DNA of 64,000 nt from JAEXNA01 sp037189585 (lineage in GTDB: Bacteria; Vulcanimicrobiota; Xenobia; Xenobiales; JADMJV01). Each line of letters opens with the position of its first letter. Within the stretch, counting starts at the first letter, position 1. This document shows, one piece after another, positions 9,274-17,149 of this stretch. The notes beneath the pieces are model-generated. The model was not told the DNA's origin. It saw nothing but the letters and a program-made list of their open reading frames with translations, and did not search any database. The position numbers and the translations under genes are program-made. Where the stretch lies: the NCBI GenBank assembly GCA_037189585.1, contig JBBCJA010000013.1:259235-323234 (forward strand). Reading direction: 5' to 3'.

Positions 9274-9828
9274 ATGGATGCGTTTCGCGGGCTGGGTCAA
9301 CTTGTCGGTATACTATTGGCGTTGTTCGGAGTTTTCTTCGGGGTTTTTCTCGTTCGGCGTGCAGTTAACCACGAAAAGGATCAGCGACGCGAGCGGGAGC
9401 GCGCGAATCCGCAAGAGCTGGAGCGACTCAAGGCGGAAAAAGCAAAGCGAGATTGGCGTATGGTGTCTTGCGCCTGTCTCCCGCCTCTCTTGATTCTTGT
9501 AGGTTTTATGGTCACTGGAGGATTGCACGCGGTTAAGCTGGAGAAGGCCTATAACTTGACGGACCAACATTTTAAAGCGGGAGCTTATGGAGAAGCTATC
9601 AAGTCCGCGCAGCCTGTCTTAGACGAGATCGAAGAGCGTTACGACCGCTATGGCTTAAAATTGCATGCAAAGCCACTTCCGGTAGATTCGGCCAGGCTGA
9701 CCCGAATAGTTATCCGGTCTCTGATGAAGGAAGGGCGAAAGGAAGAAGCGGCTCAGCTTTTTTCAGTGTACCGTCAGAGGTTTTCTGACGCGCCGGACCC
9801 GGCGCTCGCCCGCGAAGTAGGGAAATGA
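9274..9828 (+). CDS. Small membrane protein of unknown function
   Basis: 184 aa, not recognised. Two hydrophobic segments (about 8-27 and 68-88) separated by a very basic, charged cytoplasmic-type linker (EKDQRRERERANPQELERL). The C-terminal ~90 residues look helical and TPR-like (FKAGAYGEAIKSAQPVLDEI ... EEAAQLFSVYRQRF). Base composition is slightly AT-richer than the neighbours. It follows the PilZ gene on the same strand with a 47-bp gap. Confidence 0.65.
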   Translation: MDAFRGLGQLVGILLALFGVFFGVFLVRRAVNHEKDQRRERERANPQELERLKAEKAKRDWRMVSCACLPPLLILVGFMVTGGLHAVKLEKAYNLTDQHFKAGAYGEAIKSAQPVLDEIEERYDRYGLKLHAKPLPVDSARLTRIVIRSLMKEGRKEEAAQLFSVYRQRFSDAPDPALAREVGK

Positions 9829-9853
9829 GCCCTTTGTGGCTTCACTTCCGCAT

Positions 9854-10906
9854 TCACTTCCGCATTGCATACTCTCGGCATCGCTCGAAGTAGCGACCGA
9901 CCTCTCCGGAGCGCAAAGCTTCGTAGGCTCGCTGATAGCCGGCGGCCAGGTCGTTCTCGACCTCGGTCAGCCATAGGGCGGCGGCGACATTCATGGCCAC
10001 GGCACAAGCCAGCTCCTCGCGACCGCCGGCGAGAAGCTCGCGCGATATCGAGGCGTTGGTCGCCGCGTCGCCGCCTCGTAAAGATTCCAAAGCGATGGGG
10101 GAGGTGCCGAACACCGCCGGAGTCCATTCCCAGTTCCGAACCGGCTGGCCGGCCTCGGCCATGCTGACCCAGCTGATCCCGTTGGGACTCAATTCATCCA
10201 GGCCGCCCTCGCCGTGAACAACCAGAACGCGACGCAAGCCGAGCCGAATTGCCGCCTGAGCCATCGGCTCCACCAATTCGCGAGCATACACGCCCAGCAG
10301 TTGATGGCTCACTCCCGCCGGATTGACCAGCGGGCCGAGAAGGTTGAAAAGTGTCCGCACCCCCAGGGCGCGTCGTAAGCTCGCCAGCTGTTTCATAGCG
10401 GGATGAAAGTGGGGGGCGAAAAGAAAGCCGAATCCGCCGGAAGCGATGTGCCTAGCGACCTCCTCGGGGCGATGCCCCAGCGGATAGCCCAGCTCCGCCA
10501 ACAGATCGGCGCTCCCGCAGGCCGAGGATATGGAGCGGTTACCGTGCTTGGCTACCCTCACCCCCAAGGAGGCGAGCACCAGGGCGGCCAAAGTCGAGAT
10601 GTTGATCAGGTGAGCTCCGTCTCCGCCTGTGCCACAGGTGTCCAGAAGGGTCTCCCCCTCAGCGCCGACTGAAACACTGACCTGGTGCTCCTTTAAGGAC
10701 TGGGCCGCCCCCACGATCTCATCCACCGTCTCGCCGCGCACCTTCAGCGCGCTCAGAAGCCCGGCCGCCAGAAGCGATTCGGGAGCGTTTTCCAGATTCG
10801 CTCTCATCAAAGCGCTCACCACCGAGCGCATGGTTTGCTCGGTCAACCTCTCTCCCGAGGTCACCGCGTGAAGCGCCTCTCGCAGTACCTGTTCATCAGC
10901 TTTCAT
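9854..10906 (-). CDS. trpD: Anthranilate phosphoribosyltransferase
   Basis: 350 aa, second step of tryptophan synthesis (anthranilate + PRPP). Hallmark CGTGGDG glycine loop followed by NIST, then VAKHGNRSISSACGSADLL and the metal/substrate segment FLFAPHFHPAMK; LGVRTLFNLLGPLVNPA is also canonical. Length is normal. It stands alone: no other trp genes are adjacent, so the pathway is dispersed. No attenuator-like leader peptide was seen. Confidence 0.96.
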   Translation of the reverse strand: MKADEQVLREALHAVTSGERLTEQTMRSVVSALMRANLENAPESLLAAGLLSALKVRGETVDEIVGAAQSLKEHQVSVSVGAEGETLLDTCGTGGDGAHLINISTLAALVLASLGVRVAKHGNRSISSACGSADLLAELGYPLGHRPEEVARHIASGGFGFLFAPHFHPAMKQLASLRRALGVRTLFNLLGPLVNPAGVSHQLLGVYARELVEPMAQAAIRLGLRRVLVVHGEGGLDELSPNGISWVSMAEAGQPVRNWEWTPAVFGTSPIALESLRGGDAATNASISRELLAGGREELACAVAMNVAAALWLTEVENDLAAGYQRAYEALRSGEVGRYFERCREYAMRK

Positions 10907-11015
10907 ACCAAGCCCGGAAATTATCTCGTGAGACCTTGTTTTCCTGGAGGAGGAACGCTTGAAAAACTATCCTGTTGGAACGAAACTTTTATCTGTCTGT
11001 ATACTTCAAACATCG

Positions 11016-11044
11016 TATATATCTGGGGTATCCTCAGGTATATA
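11016..11044. promoter_or_regulatory. AT-rich imperfect inverted repeat upstream of the S41 protease
   Basis: TATATATCTGGGG (11016-11028) pairs with CCTCAGGTATATA (11032-11044), 11 of 13 positions matching, 3-nt spacer. It sits in the trpD/S41 divergent region. Two near-identical motifs follow, ACGTGCCTCCGGGGT and ACGTGCCCTCCGGGT. Operator or 5' hairpin; not assigned to a regulator. Confidence 0.4.
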
Positions 11045-11102
11045 ACGTGCCTCCGGGGTGCTACGTGCCCTCCGGGTACAGTTTTGGAAGGTAGGGTTCT
11101 CG

Positions 11103-12350
11103 GTGCTTGTTCCACGCTCTTGGCGGTCTTTAGTCTTATGTGCCCTACTGGCGCTCAGTCTACTTTCTCCCACCCAGGCCGATCGCGGAGACGCGCTTCG
11201 TTTCGAAGCCGCCGTGGCCCAGATCTCGAAGCTCGCTAAGAAGCGCCCCACGATCGAGACCCTTCTGGATAGTGCCCGAAACGCCGTTCCCTCACTGGGA
11301 GACGACGCCTTGACCGTGGCGGGACTTTCCCATCGCCTGAACGGAAGTTCGGACGCGGAACTTTCCACCGCCGTCATCAAGGCGATGCTGAAGTCTCTCG
11401 ATGATCGATGGGCCCGTCTCTACTCTCCGGAGGAGAGCCAGAACATGCGATCGGGTCTCAACGGAGATGGGTTGGGTAGCTTAGGTCTCAACCTGGTCCA
11501 CGACGGCACTAAAAATCAGGGCTACCTGATCTCCGACGTCGCTCCCAATGGGCCAGCCCTGGGGTTGATCAAAGCCGGCGAGCGACTGCGGTCGGTGGAC
11601 GGTACGGATTTGACCAAGCCGACAGAAGTGTCCCTCGATTCCCTCTTGCACGGACAACCGGGGTCGGTGGCGCATCTGTTGGTTTCCGACATTAAGGGAA
11701 AGAGCCGCGAGGTGGATGTCACTCGGGTCGATCTGGATGCCCCCACGGCCTATCTGACCAAGACCGACCGGGATAGCGCGGAGATTCGTATCACCAGTTT
11801 TGGCGCCGATACCGCCAAGGAACTCCAACAGATTCTGGACCAAACCCGAGTCGAGACACTGGTCCTCGACCTTCGCTGCAATGGGGGAGGGTACGTCAAG
11901 TCGGCGGTGGCCTGCTCCTCCCTTTTTGTCAAGGACGGCTCTCTGGTCGTGCAGACCGAATCGCCCGACGGCGTGACTCCGCTTTATAGCGAGGGCGCCC
12001 CTCGTTTCAAAGGCTCCGTGGTGCTGCTAGTCAATAGCAAAACGGCCAGCGCCGCGGAGATCTTCACCGCTTGTCTACAACATCACCTGGATGCCGAAGT
12101 CATCGGCGAGACCACTTACGGCAAAGGATCGGTTCAGCGGATCGTCGACCTGCCCGGTAAATGGGCTCTCAAAGTTACCACTTCGGCCTATCGAACCGCG
12201 GCCGGTGATCTGATCGACGGGATCGGGATCAAGCCCGACCTGGAGCTTAAGATGCCCATCGCCGCGTGCCGCACCGAGGACGACACCCAGATGGCTCAAG
12301 CACGCCAACACGTTCGTCATCTGGCCGCCAGTCCCCCTAGCAAATCCTAA
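11103..12350 (+). CDS. Secreted C-terminal processing peptidase, family S41
   Basis: 415 aa from GTG 11103, which has GGAAGG upstream and opens directly into a signal peptide (PRSWRSLVLCALLALSLLSPTQA). An earlier in-frame GTG at 11058 would bury it. A PDZ-like region (~125-210) precedes the S41 core. Catalytic Ser316 is in KTASAAEIF and Lys341 in TYGKGSVQ, the 25-residue spacing expected of CtpA-type Ser-Lys proteases; LVLDLRCNGGGY is the substrate-binding strand. Acts in the periplasm or at the envelope, clipping C-termini. Confidence 0.92.
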   Translation: MLVPRSWRSLVLCALLALSLLSPTQADRGDALRFEAAVAQISKLAKKRPTIETLLDSARNAVPSLGDDALTVAGLSHRLNGSSDAELSTAVIKAMLKSLDDRWARLYSPEESQNMRSGLNGDGLGSLGLNLVHDGTKNQGYLISDVAPNGPALGLIKAGERLRSVDGTDLTKPTEVSLDSLLHGQPGSVAHLLVSDIKGKSREVDVTRVDLDAPTAYLTKTDRDSAEIRITSFGADTAKELQQILDQTRVETLVLDLRCNGGGYVKSAVACSSLFVKDGSLVVQTESPDGVTPLYSEGAPRFKGSVVLLVNSKTASAAEIFTACLQHHLDAEVIGETTYGKGSVQRIVDLPGKWALKVTTSAYRTAAGDLIDGIGIKPDLELKMPIAACRTEDDTQMAQARQHVRHLAASPPSKS

Positions 12351-12389
12351 GCAAGACAAAGCGGGCACCGAAGGGTTATACTGAGTCTC

Positions 12390-13442
12390 GTGGCCTTTAG
12401 CCCTATTTCCGGACCCAATTTTGGCCGCTACGAAGGCCAGCACATCCAAGCCGTCCCTCGGCAAAAGACCGAGAGTGTCGCGCCTAATTTGCTGCGCGAT
12501 CTCAAGACTTTCATCGATCTCGATGACGAGCTTGATGCTGAGGAACTGCTCAGACTTCTCACCCTCGACGAGGTGGAACTCTCGGAAGAAGCTCGTGACA
12601 TCTTACGCAAAATCAAGAAGAAGAAAAAACGAGGTCGAGACCGCGAGGCCGAGCAGAGCGAGGAAGAGTTTCTCCAGTTGCTAGCTCAGCTGGATGAGGA
12701 GGAGCTAACGCCGCTGAGCGAACTGCCGCGAAAAGATGTCACGCCCTATCTCCCTCCCGTACTGACCCTATCGACTTATGGACCTTTGGTGGAAGAGAGC
12801 CGGCCAGCGCCCATCGCGCCTCGACCTCAGCCGGCCGAGGACGATATCTCGCAGTTGACCCGGGCGGGGAAGCTGGCTCTGGCTATGGTCGCCATTGCCC
12901 CAGATAAAAAGCAGGCGATGAAAGTCGCTCGAGATCTGGAGGTCTTCGGGGCCGAACTGTTGGGCGAAGTCAAGCGTTTTGGTACCCGTGTGGTTGTGGT
13001 TGGAGCCAGGACGGCCTTCACCGATATCGAGATCGCCGGGATCCGGCTCTTTGGAGCGGGAGAGAAGACCTTCGACGGGCGCCCTTGGTCGGTGGTCCGC
13101 GGTGTCTATTCGGCCAAGCGGCGCATTATCTGCGTCGGAGAAGAGCTGCTCGACGAGAGCAAGCGCAGCGGACGTTCCACCGTCCGGCACGAATTCGCTC
13201 ACGCCTACGAGGACACCTGGAGCCGGAAGCGCCAACGACGACAGCCATTGAGCGTGGAGCTCTGGTACCGTTTCGAAAAGACCCGCAAAAGTTTTGTCTC
13301 GGCCTACGCCTCGACCCAGCCGGCGGAGTACTTCGCTGAATCGGTGGAGGCTTATTTCGCGCCCGGACTGCGCGACACCCTGATGGCCGGAGACCCCGAG
13401 ATGTTCGCCTATCTTGGTGAGCTTTTCGGCGGTACTTATTAA
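12390..13442 (+). CDS. Putative zinc metallopeptidase with anthrax-lethal-factor-like catalytic domain
   Basis: 350 aa, GTG start. The N-terminal ~150 residues are charged and low-complexity, with a basic KIKKKKKRGRDRE patch followed by acidic runs. The C-terminal ~170 residues carry HEFAH (267-271) and, 42 residues later, EYFAESVEAYF, supplying the downstream glutamate ligand. This HExxH...YxxE arrangement matches lethal-factor-type (M34-like) domains found in many bacterial proteins. No signal peptide, so an intracellular role or a non-classical export route is possible. Catalytic residues look intact; substrate unknown. Confidence 0.7.
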   Translation: MAFSPISGPNFGRYEGQHIQAVPRQKTESVAPNLLRDLKTFIDLDDELDAEELLRLLTLDEVELSEEARDILRKIKKKKKRGRDREAEQSEEEFLQLLAQLDEEELTPLSELPRKDVTPYLPPVLTLSTYGPLVEESRPAPIAPRPQPAEDDISQLTRAGKLALAMVAIAPDKKQAMKVARDLEVFGAELLGEVKRFGTRVVVVGARTAFTDIEIAGIRLFGAGEKTFDGRPWSVVRGVYSAKRRIICVGEELLDESKRSGRSTVRHEFAHAYEDTWSRKRQRRQPLSVELWYRFEKTRKSFVSAYASTQPAEYFAESVEAYFAPGLRDTLMAGDPEMFAYLGELFGGTY

Positions 13443-13541
13443 CCCTCGCTCAGGGGATTCGGCCGCTCTCAATCCTTGAAAAAAATCCTACTCCAGGAAG
13501 GAGGCTTGAAGATCTGTCAGAATTTTCCTTGAAAGTTTTTC

Positions 13542-14909
13542 ATGAGGTTTCACAGTTCGTTGAGTCACCCCGGTAAGCCCAAGTTGTCACTTTCTCGTCT
13601 CCGTCGCTCCGAGCAGACAGGAATCATCTCGCGCGGCTTTTCCGTTCGCTGGACAGCGGCCGTCTTGTTGATGGGAAGCGTGGGAGCGGCCTGGGCTTTC
13701 AATCCTCTTTCGGGAAGCGGAAAGGCTGTGGGGACCACCACGGTCGCCGACTCCCATCTTGTGGTGGAGGGAGACCCCCAGGTCGTGGCGCCTCTCCTTG
13801 GCTCGTTGGTGGGCGAAGTGGCCTTAAGTTCTCAAGACCGGGAATTGATATCTAAGTCAGCGGGTCAGCGCATGGTGTTGCGTTCTAAACCTGTGGTCGA
13901 CCTCGGTGGGAAGAGTCTGCGCGACAAAGGGAAGTTCTTGCGTGCCGTGGAGGAGGTCGAGGAGCAGTTTCTGCTTTCGGGCGCTTATCCCCCCTTGCCT
14001 CCGGATGGAGCGGCGGGATCGATGAATTATCGCACAGACGGGCAAGACTTCACCCTGGGGTCTGGACATCGCCGCTATACGGCGGAGGAGGGTCTGACTT
14101 ATGGATCCCCTCCGGTCGCCGGGCAGAGCTTCGAGGTGGCCGGTTTTTTGCGAAGTCAAGACATAGGCTGGGGGCCGTGGCGAAAGGCTTCGATGGAGTT
14201 CTTCGGGCAGAAAGAGGTCACGAATTCGGAGGCCTTGGAGTTTCTCGTCGAAAATGTTCCTGACTCAAAAAGTTCCGCTCGTCTTTTCTTCCCCGTGGAT
14301 CGCGCTACATGCGGCTACCTGTTTCGTAAAAAGGATGGAACGAGTGCCTACAGGTCGGGGGAGTTGGCCTACGACGCCGCCTTGGGCACTTTTTCCCTGA
14401 AGCTTTTCCGTGTCAATCTCGCCTCTAGTCCGGCCCTTCGGGCTGACCGGTTAGAGGCCGAGGCTAAAGCTCGCGATGGCGCGGTGGTTCTGGTGGGCGA
14501 CCAGGGGCTGCTCGGCGACCTCGGGTTGGCCGAGCCGCCGGCCGAGAGTCCAGACGGGGTAGTCGTTCTTTCCTCGGCCGCCGTGATGCCCTGCTCGGTC
14601 AGTAGCGCGCTCGACGGTCTGCGTTTGTCCGCTTTGGCCAGACATCAAGAAAGTCTGGCGCGGGGCCTGTATGTGGCTTCTGAGGGAGAGAAGTCTCAAG
14701 CGGTCGTGGCTGGACGGGTGAAGCTTCTCGATCAACTGGGCCAGCTTCATCAACTGCACCTCCGCGCCGGACGTGGCGCCGACTATGATTGGGTGATCGG
14801 TCAGGTGTGCCCGGTGAAGGAGGAGCCGCGAGCGGAGAAGTTTGTAGACAGTGGGCTCAGTTTTGAGGAGAGCCCCACGACGGAGCCTCTGGTGAAGGCG
14901 GGACGGTAG
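13542..14909 (+). CDS. Secreted or membrane-anchored protein of unknown function
   Basis: 455 aa, not recognised. A basic N-terminus is followed by one hydrophobic stretch (about 35-55, WTAAVLLMGSVGAAWAF) that reads as a long signal peptide or anchor with cleavage near AWA-F. The remainder has no obvious domain or repeat and only scattered cysteines. Its last 53 bp overlap the convergent acetyltransferase gene. ATG start taken; a shorter start near residue 30 would give a more conventional signal peptide. Confidence 0.6.
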   Translation: MRFHSSLSHPGKPKLSLSRLRRSEQTGIISRGFSVRWTAAVLLMGSVGAAWAFNPLSGSGKAVGTTTVADSHLVVEGDPQVVAPLLGSLVGEVALSSQDRELISKSAGQRMVLRSKPVVDLGGKSLRDKGKFLRAVEEVEEQFLLSGAYPPLPPDGAAGSMNYRTDGQDFTLGSGHRRYTAEEGLTYGSPPVAGQSFEVAGFLRSQDIGWGPWRKASMEFFGQKEVTNSEALEFLVENVPDSKSSARLFFPVDRATCGYLFRKKDGTSAYRSGELAYDAALGTFSLKLFRVNLASSPALRADRLEAEAKARDGAVVLVGDQGLLGDLGLAEPPAESPDGVVVLSSAAVMPCSVSSALDGLRLSALARHQESLARGLYVASEGEKSQAVVAGRVKLLDQLGQLHQLHLRAGRGADYDWVIGQVCPVKEEPRAEKFVDSGLSFEESPTTEPLVKAGR

Positions 14910-15519
14910 TCGTCGCTCTCCATTGCTCGGCGGATAATCTCATTATGACCCGCTTTTCGGTCCATCGGTTGTGAAGACCGATAATCTCCATCTCTCGAAT
15001 GATTTCGAAACCGCACTTTTGAAAGCAGCCCTGGGCGCCTAAATTGAAACTGGCGGTGTCTAGCTCGATAGTATCGACACCGCGAGTCTCGAAAAGGTAC
15101 CGGACCAGAATCCTCATCGCTTCCGAGCCCAGGCCACGACCTCGTTGTTGGCTCGCGCCCACCATGATTCCGACACGGGCCAAGCTCCGCCGGTCTTTAC
15201 GGAAGAGTTTGTAGCGCAAGAAGCCCAGGGGCAGATTGGCTGTGGCTTCCTCGATGAGAAGCACTCCTCGCCCGTCGCAGCGAAGATCGTCCAAATACTC
15301 CCGGGACATTTCGGCGAGAGTCTCGCTATCCGTGTCCACGCCGAAGGCCAGTCGGCAGCTCTCGGAGTCGGCGAACCAGCCGGCTACGGCCTGGTGATCC
15401 TGGGAAAGTAGAGGGCGCAAACGCAACCTGCCCGACTCCGATAGCAGAGGCGGGTTCAAGTTTTCTCTGGAACGACCCAGGATTCGGCGCAACAGGCTCC
15501 GCATATGTGGGTTTACCAC
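14857..15519 (-). CDS. GNAT-family N-acetyltransferase (RimJ/RimL-like)
   Basis: 220 aa. Core GNAT features are clear: LRPLLSQDHQAVAGWFAD at the start of the fold, the acetyl-CoA pyrophosphate loop QQRGRGLGSEAMRILVRYLF, and the C-terminal strand-helix LDTASFNLGAQGCFQKCGF. It acetylates an amine (ribosomal protein N-terminus or small molecule); the target is unknown. GTG start, with an alternative ATG at 15504; neither has a good Shine-Dalgarno. Confidence 0.85.
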   Translation of the reverse strand: MVNPHMRSLLRRILGRSRENLNPPLLSESGRLRLRPLLSQDHQAVAGWFADSESCRLAFGVDTDSETLAEMSREYLDDLRCDGRGVLLIEEATANLPLGFLRYKLFRKDRRSLARVGIMVGASQQRGRGLGSEAMRILVRYLFETRGVDTIELDTASFNLGAQGCFQKCGFEIIREMEIIGLHNRWTEKRVIMRLSAEQWRATTTVPPSPEAPSWGSPQN

Positions 15520-15703
15520 GGATTGAGCCGAGGTTCCCTCAGGTTGGTCAGAATTTTATGAAGTCGCGAGGCTCGGTGTCCTCGAGCGACGAATAGTCCA
15601 ATCTTGGAGGAATGCCCCGGGAAGAATCCAAAAGGGGCCCTCAAGATGACATGGCTTGGGGATGTTGAGCCTTCGAGCTATTACGGGTCAAAGGAGCGTC
15701 GAG

Positions 15704-16324
15704 TTGCAAAAGCGAGATTTCTATATGGTCCTTCGGGTCAAGCCCGTCGCGTCCCCTGACGAGATCAGAAAGGCCTACAGGGAACTCTCCAAAAAGTACC
15801 ATCCCGACCTCAATCCGGGGATGAAGGCGGCTTCTGACGAGAAGATGAAAGAACTCGTCGCGGCTTACAACGTGCTCAATAATAAGGAACAGCGTAAAGC
15901 CTACGACGCGCAGCCGCAGTTTCAGTATCGGAAGTTTGGCAAAGGCCGAGACAAGCCGACCAAAGACACCTTTAAGAAGCAGGCGCCTAAAAAGCAGGGC
16001 TTGTTGCAGAAGATGTTGTCATTTGTGAGAAAGAAAGATGGAGCGAGTGCTGGAGTCGATCCTAAGCAGGCCGATGTGCATTTCATGTTGGGTTTGTCCA
16101 TGGCTGAAAGCGACAATTTTCTCGAGCAGGCCAAGGCGGAGTTCGTTAAAGCCTTGGAGTACGATCCAAAGCATCTCGAAGCGACCTACAATCTCGCCCT
16201 GACCTCCTACCGAAACGGGGATTTCGAAGGGGCTCGCTTCGGACTCAATGATGTGCTCAAGCTTAATTCCAACGATGTTCACGCTAAACATCTGCTAAAG
16301 CTCCTCCACGATCCCGATCTATAG
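15704..16324 (+). CDS. J-domain protein with C-terminal TPR repeats
   Basis: 206 aa from TTG 15704, chosen because AAAGGAG lies 7 nt upstream and the J-domain begins at once; further upstream starts (TTG 15656, ATG 15662) lack this. J-domain at ~5-70 with the DnaK-stimulating HPD at 33-35. A basic linker (KKQAPKKQGLLQK) follows, then two to three TPR-like helical pairs (EYDPKHLEATYNLALTSYR). No zinc-finger or client-binding domain of full DnaJ, so a specialised co-chaperone recruiting Hsp70 to a TPR-bound partner. Confidence 0.88.
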   Translation: MQKRDFYMVLRVKPVASPDEIRKAYRELSKKYHPDLNPGMKAASDEKMKELVAAYNVLNNKEQRKAYDAQPQFQYRKFGKGRDKPTKDTFKKQAPKKQGLLQKMLSFVRKKDGASAGVDPKQADVHFMLGLSMAESDNFLEQAKAEFVKALEYDPKHLEATYNLALTSYRNGDFEGARFGLNDVLKLNSNDVHAKHLLKLLHDPDL

Positions 16325-16399
16325 CTCCCGGGAACTTCGTCGGTATTTTTCGAACGTTCACATCTCGTTAAAGTCCGTTTTGCTCTTTAGCCTTAAAAT

Positions 16400-17029
16400 G
16401 TGGCTGTGATAATTACGGGCGTACATAGTTGGACGAGTGGTCCCTTTTCGGCGGTCCGTCCCGGAGAGGTCGCCCAGGACCCCGTGGAGTCGTCTCCCAG
16501 GGAGCCCATCGACGAGGTGGTTCCCATGCAGCCACCCGCGGACAGTCAGAGGTCCGGGAGTTCCATGTCCAGTTCTCGGATGCGAGATCAGGGAGCGAAA
16601 TCGGTCGGAGCGGCCCTGGCGGCCTTTCCTCAGATCGTTCATGTTTTAGCCGATCCGGAACTTCATTTAGGAAAGCAGCTTTCCACCGCCACAGGACTCC
16701 CCGTTGTCTCCCTGGAGGAAAACTCCATCGAGGAGCTCGCTACCGTTTTGTCCGCGGAAGAATTCGCCCAAGGATTTATCTTAGAAGGCTTCCCTACGGA
16801 TCGCGGTGTGGCCGAGGGGCTGGACAGCTTGCTGTCCGCGACCAGTCCCAACGAGCGCCGAGTTTTGGGTTGGCAGGCCGAAAAAGACGATCATCAGCAG
16901 ATCATCTTGGACCACTACATCGACCAGGGACTACTCTGGAATGTTCCTAACGAGAGTCCGGCCGCTCCTTCCGAGCAGGTCACGGACGCGCTCTTAGAGT
17001 GCATGGTGGGCCTACCCGCTCGTAAGTAG
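16400..17029 (+). CDS. Degenerate adenylate-kinase-like protein lacking a P-loop
   Basis: 209 aa, GTG start without Shine-Dalgarno. From ~75 onward it follows the adenylate kinase layout: GKQLSTATGLPVVS where kinases have GKGT-QAKLLAEKYGLPHIS, then QGFILEGFPTDRGVAEGLD matching GFLLDGFPRT-QAEALD, then HYIDQGLLWNV matching the C-terminal YY...G-L block. The glycine-rich GxPGxGKGT loop is replaced by ADPELHLGKQ, the Arg of GFPRT is Thr-Asp, and the lid is shortened. Likely non-catalytic or a nucleotide sensor. The N-terminal ~70 residues are low-complexity. Confidence 0.55.
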   Translation: MAVIITGVHSWTSGPFSAVRPGEVAQDPVESSPREPIDEVVPMQPPADSQRSGSSMSSSRMRDQGAKSVGAALAAFPQIVHVLADPELHLGKQLSTATGLPVVSLEENSIEELATVLSAEEFAQGFILEGFPTDRGVAEGLDSLLSATSPNERRVLGWQAEKDDHQQIILDHYIDQGLLWNVPNESPAAPSEQVTDALLECMVGLPARK

Positions 17030-17149
17030 GTTGGCGGGCTGTACCCGAGACCACTGACTCGCCCGAAGGAATGCACTCCGTACACCTCTAATAGGCACTC
17101 TGCCCGAGGCTCCCGCTAGGTATGGCTCGGTGATGATCTTGGAGGATTC

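Noticed and set aside
9844..9863. Short direct repeat CGCATTC/TTCCGCATT at the trpD 3' end
   Set aside because: Two adjacent near-identical 12-mers (CACTTCCGCATT) only; likely slippage, no further structure.
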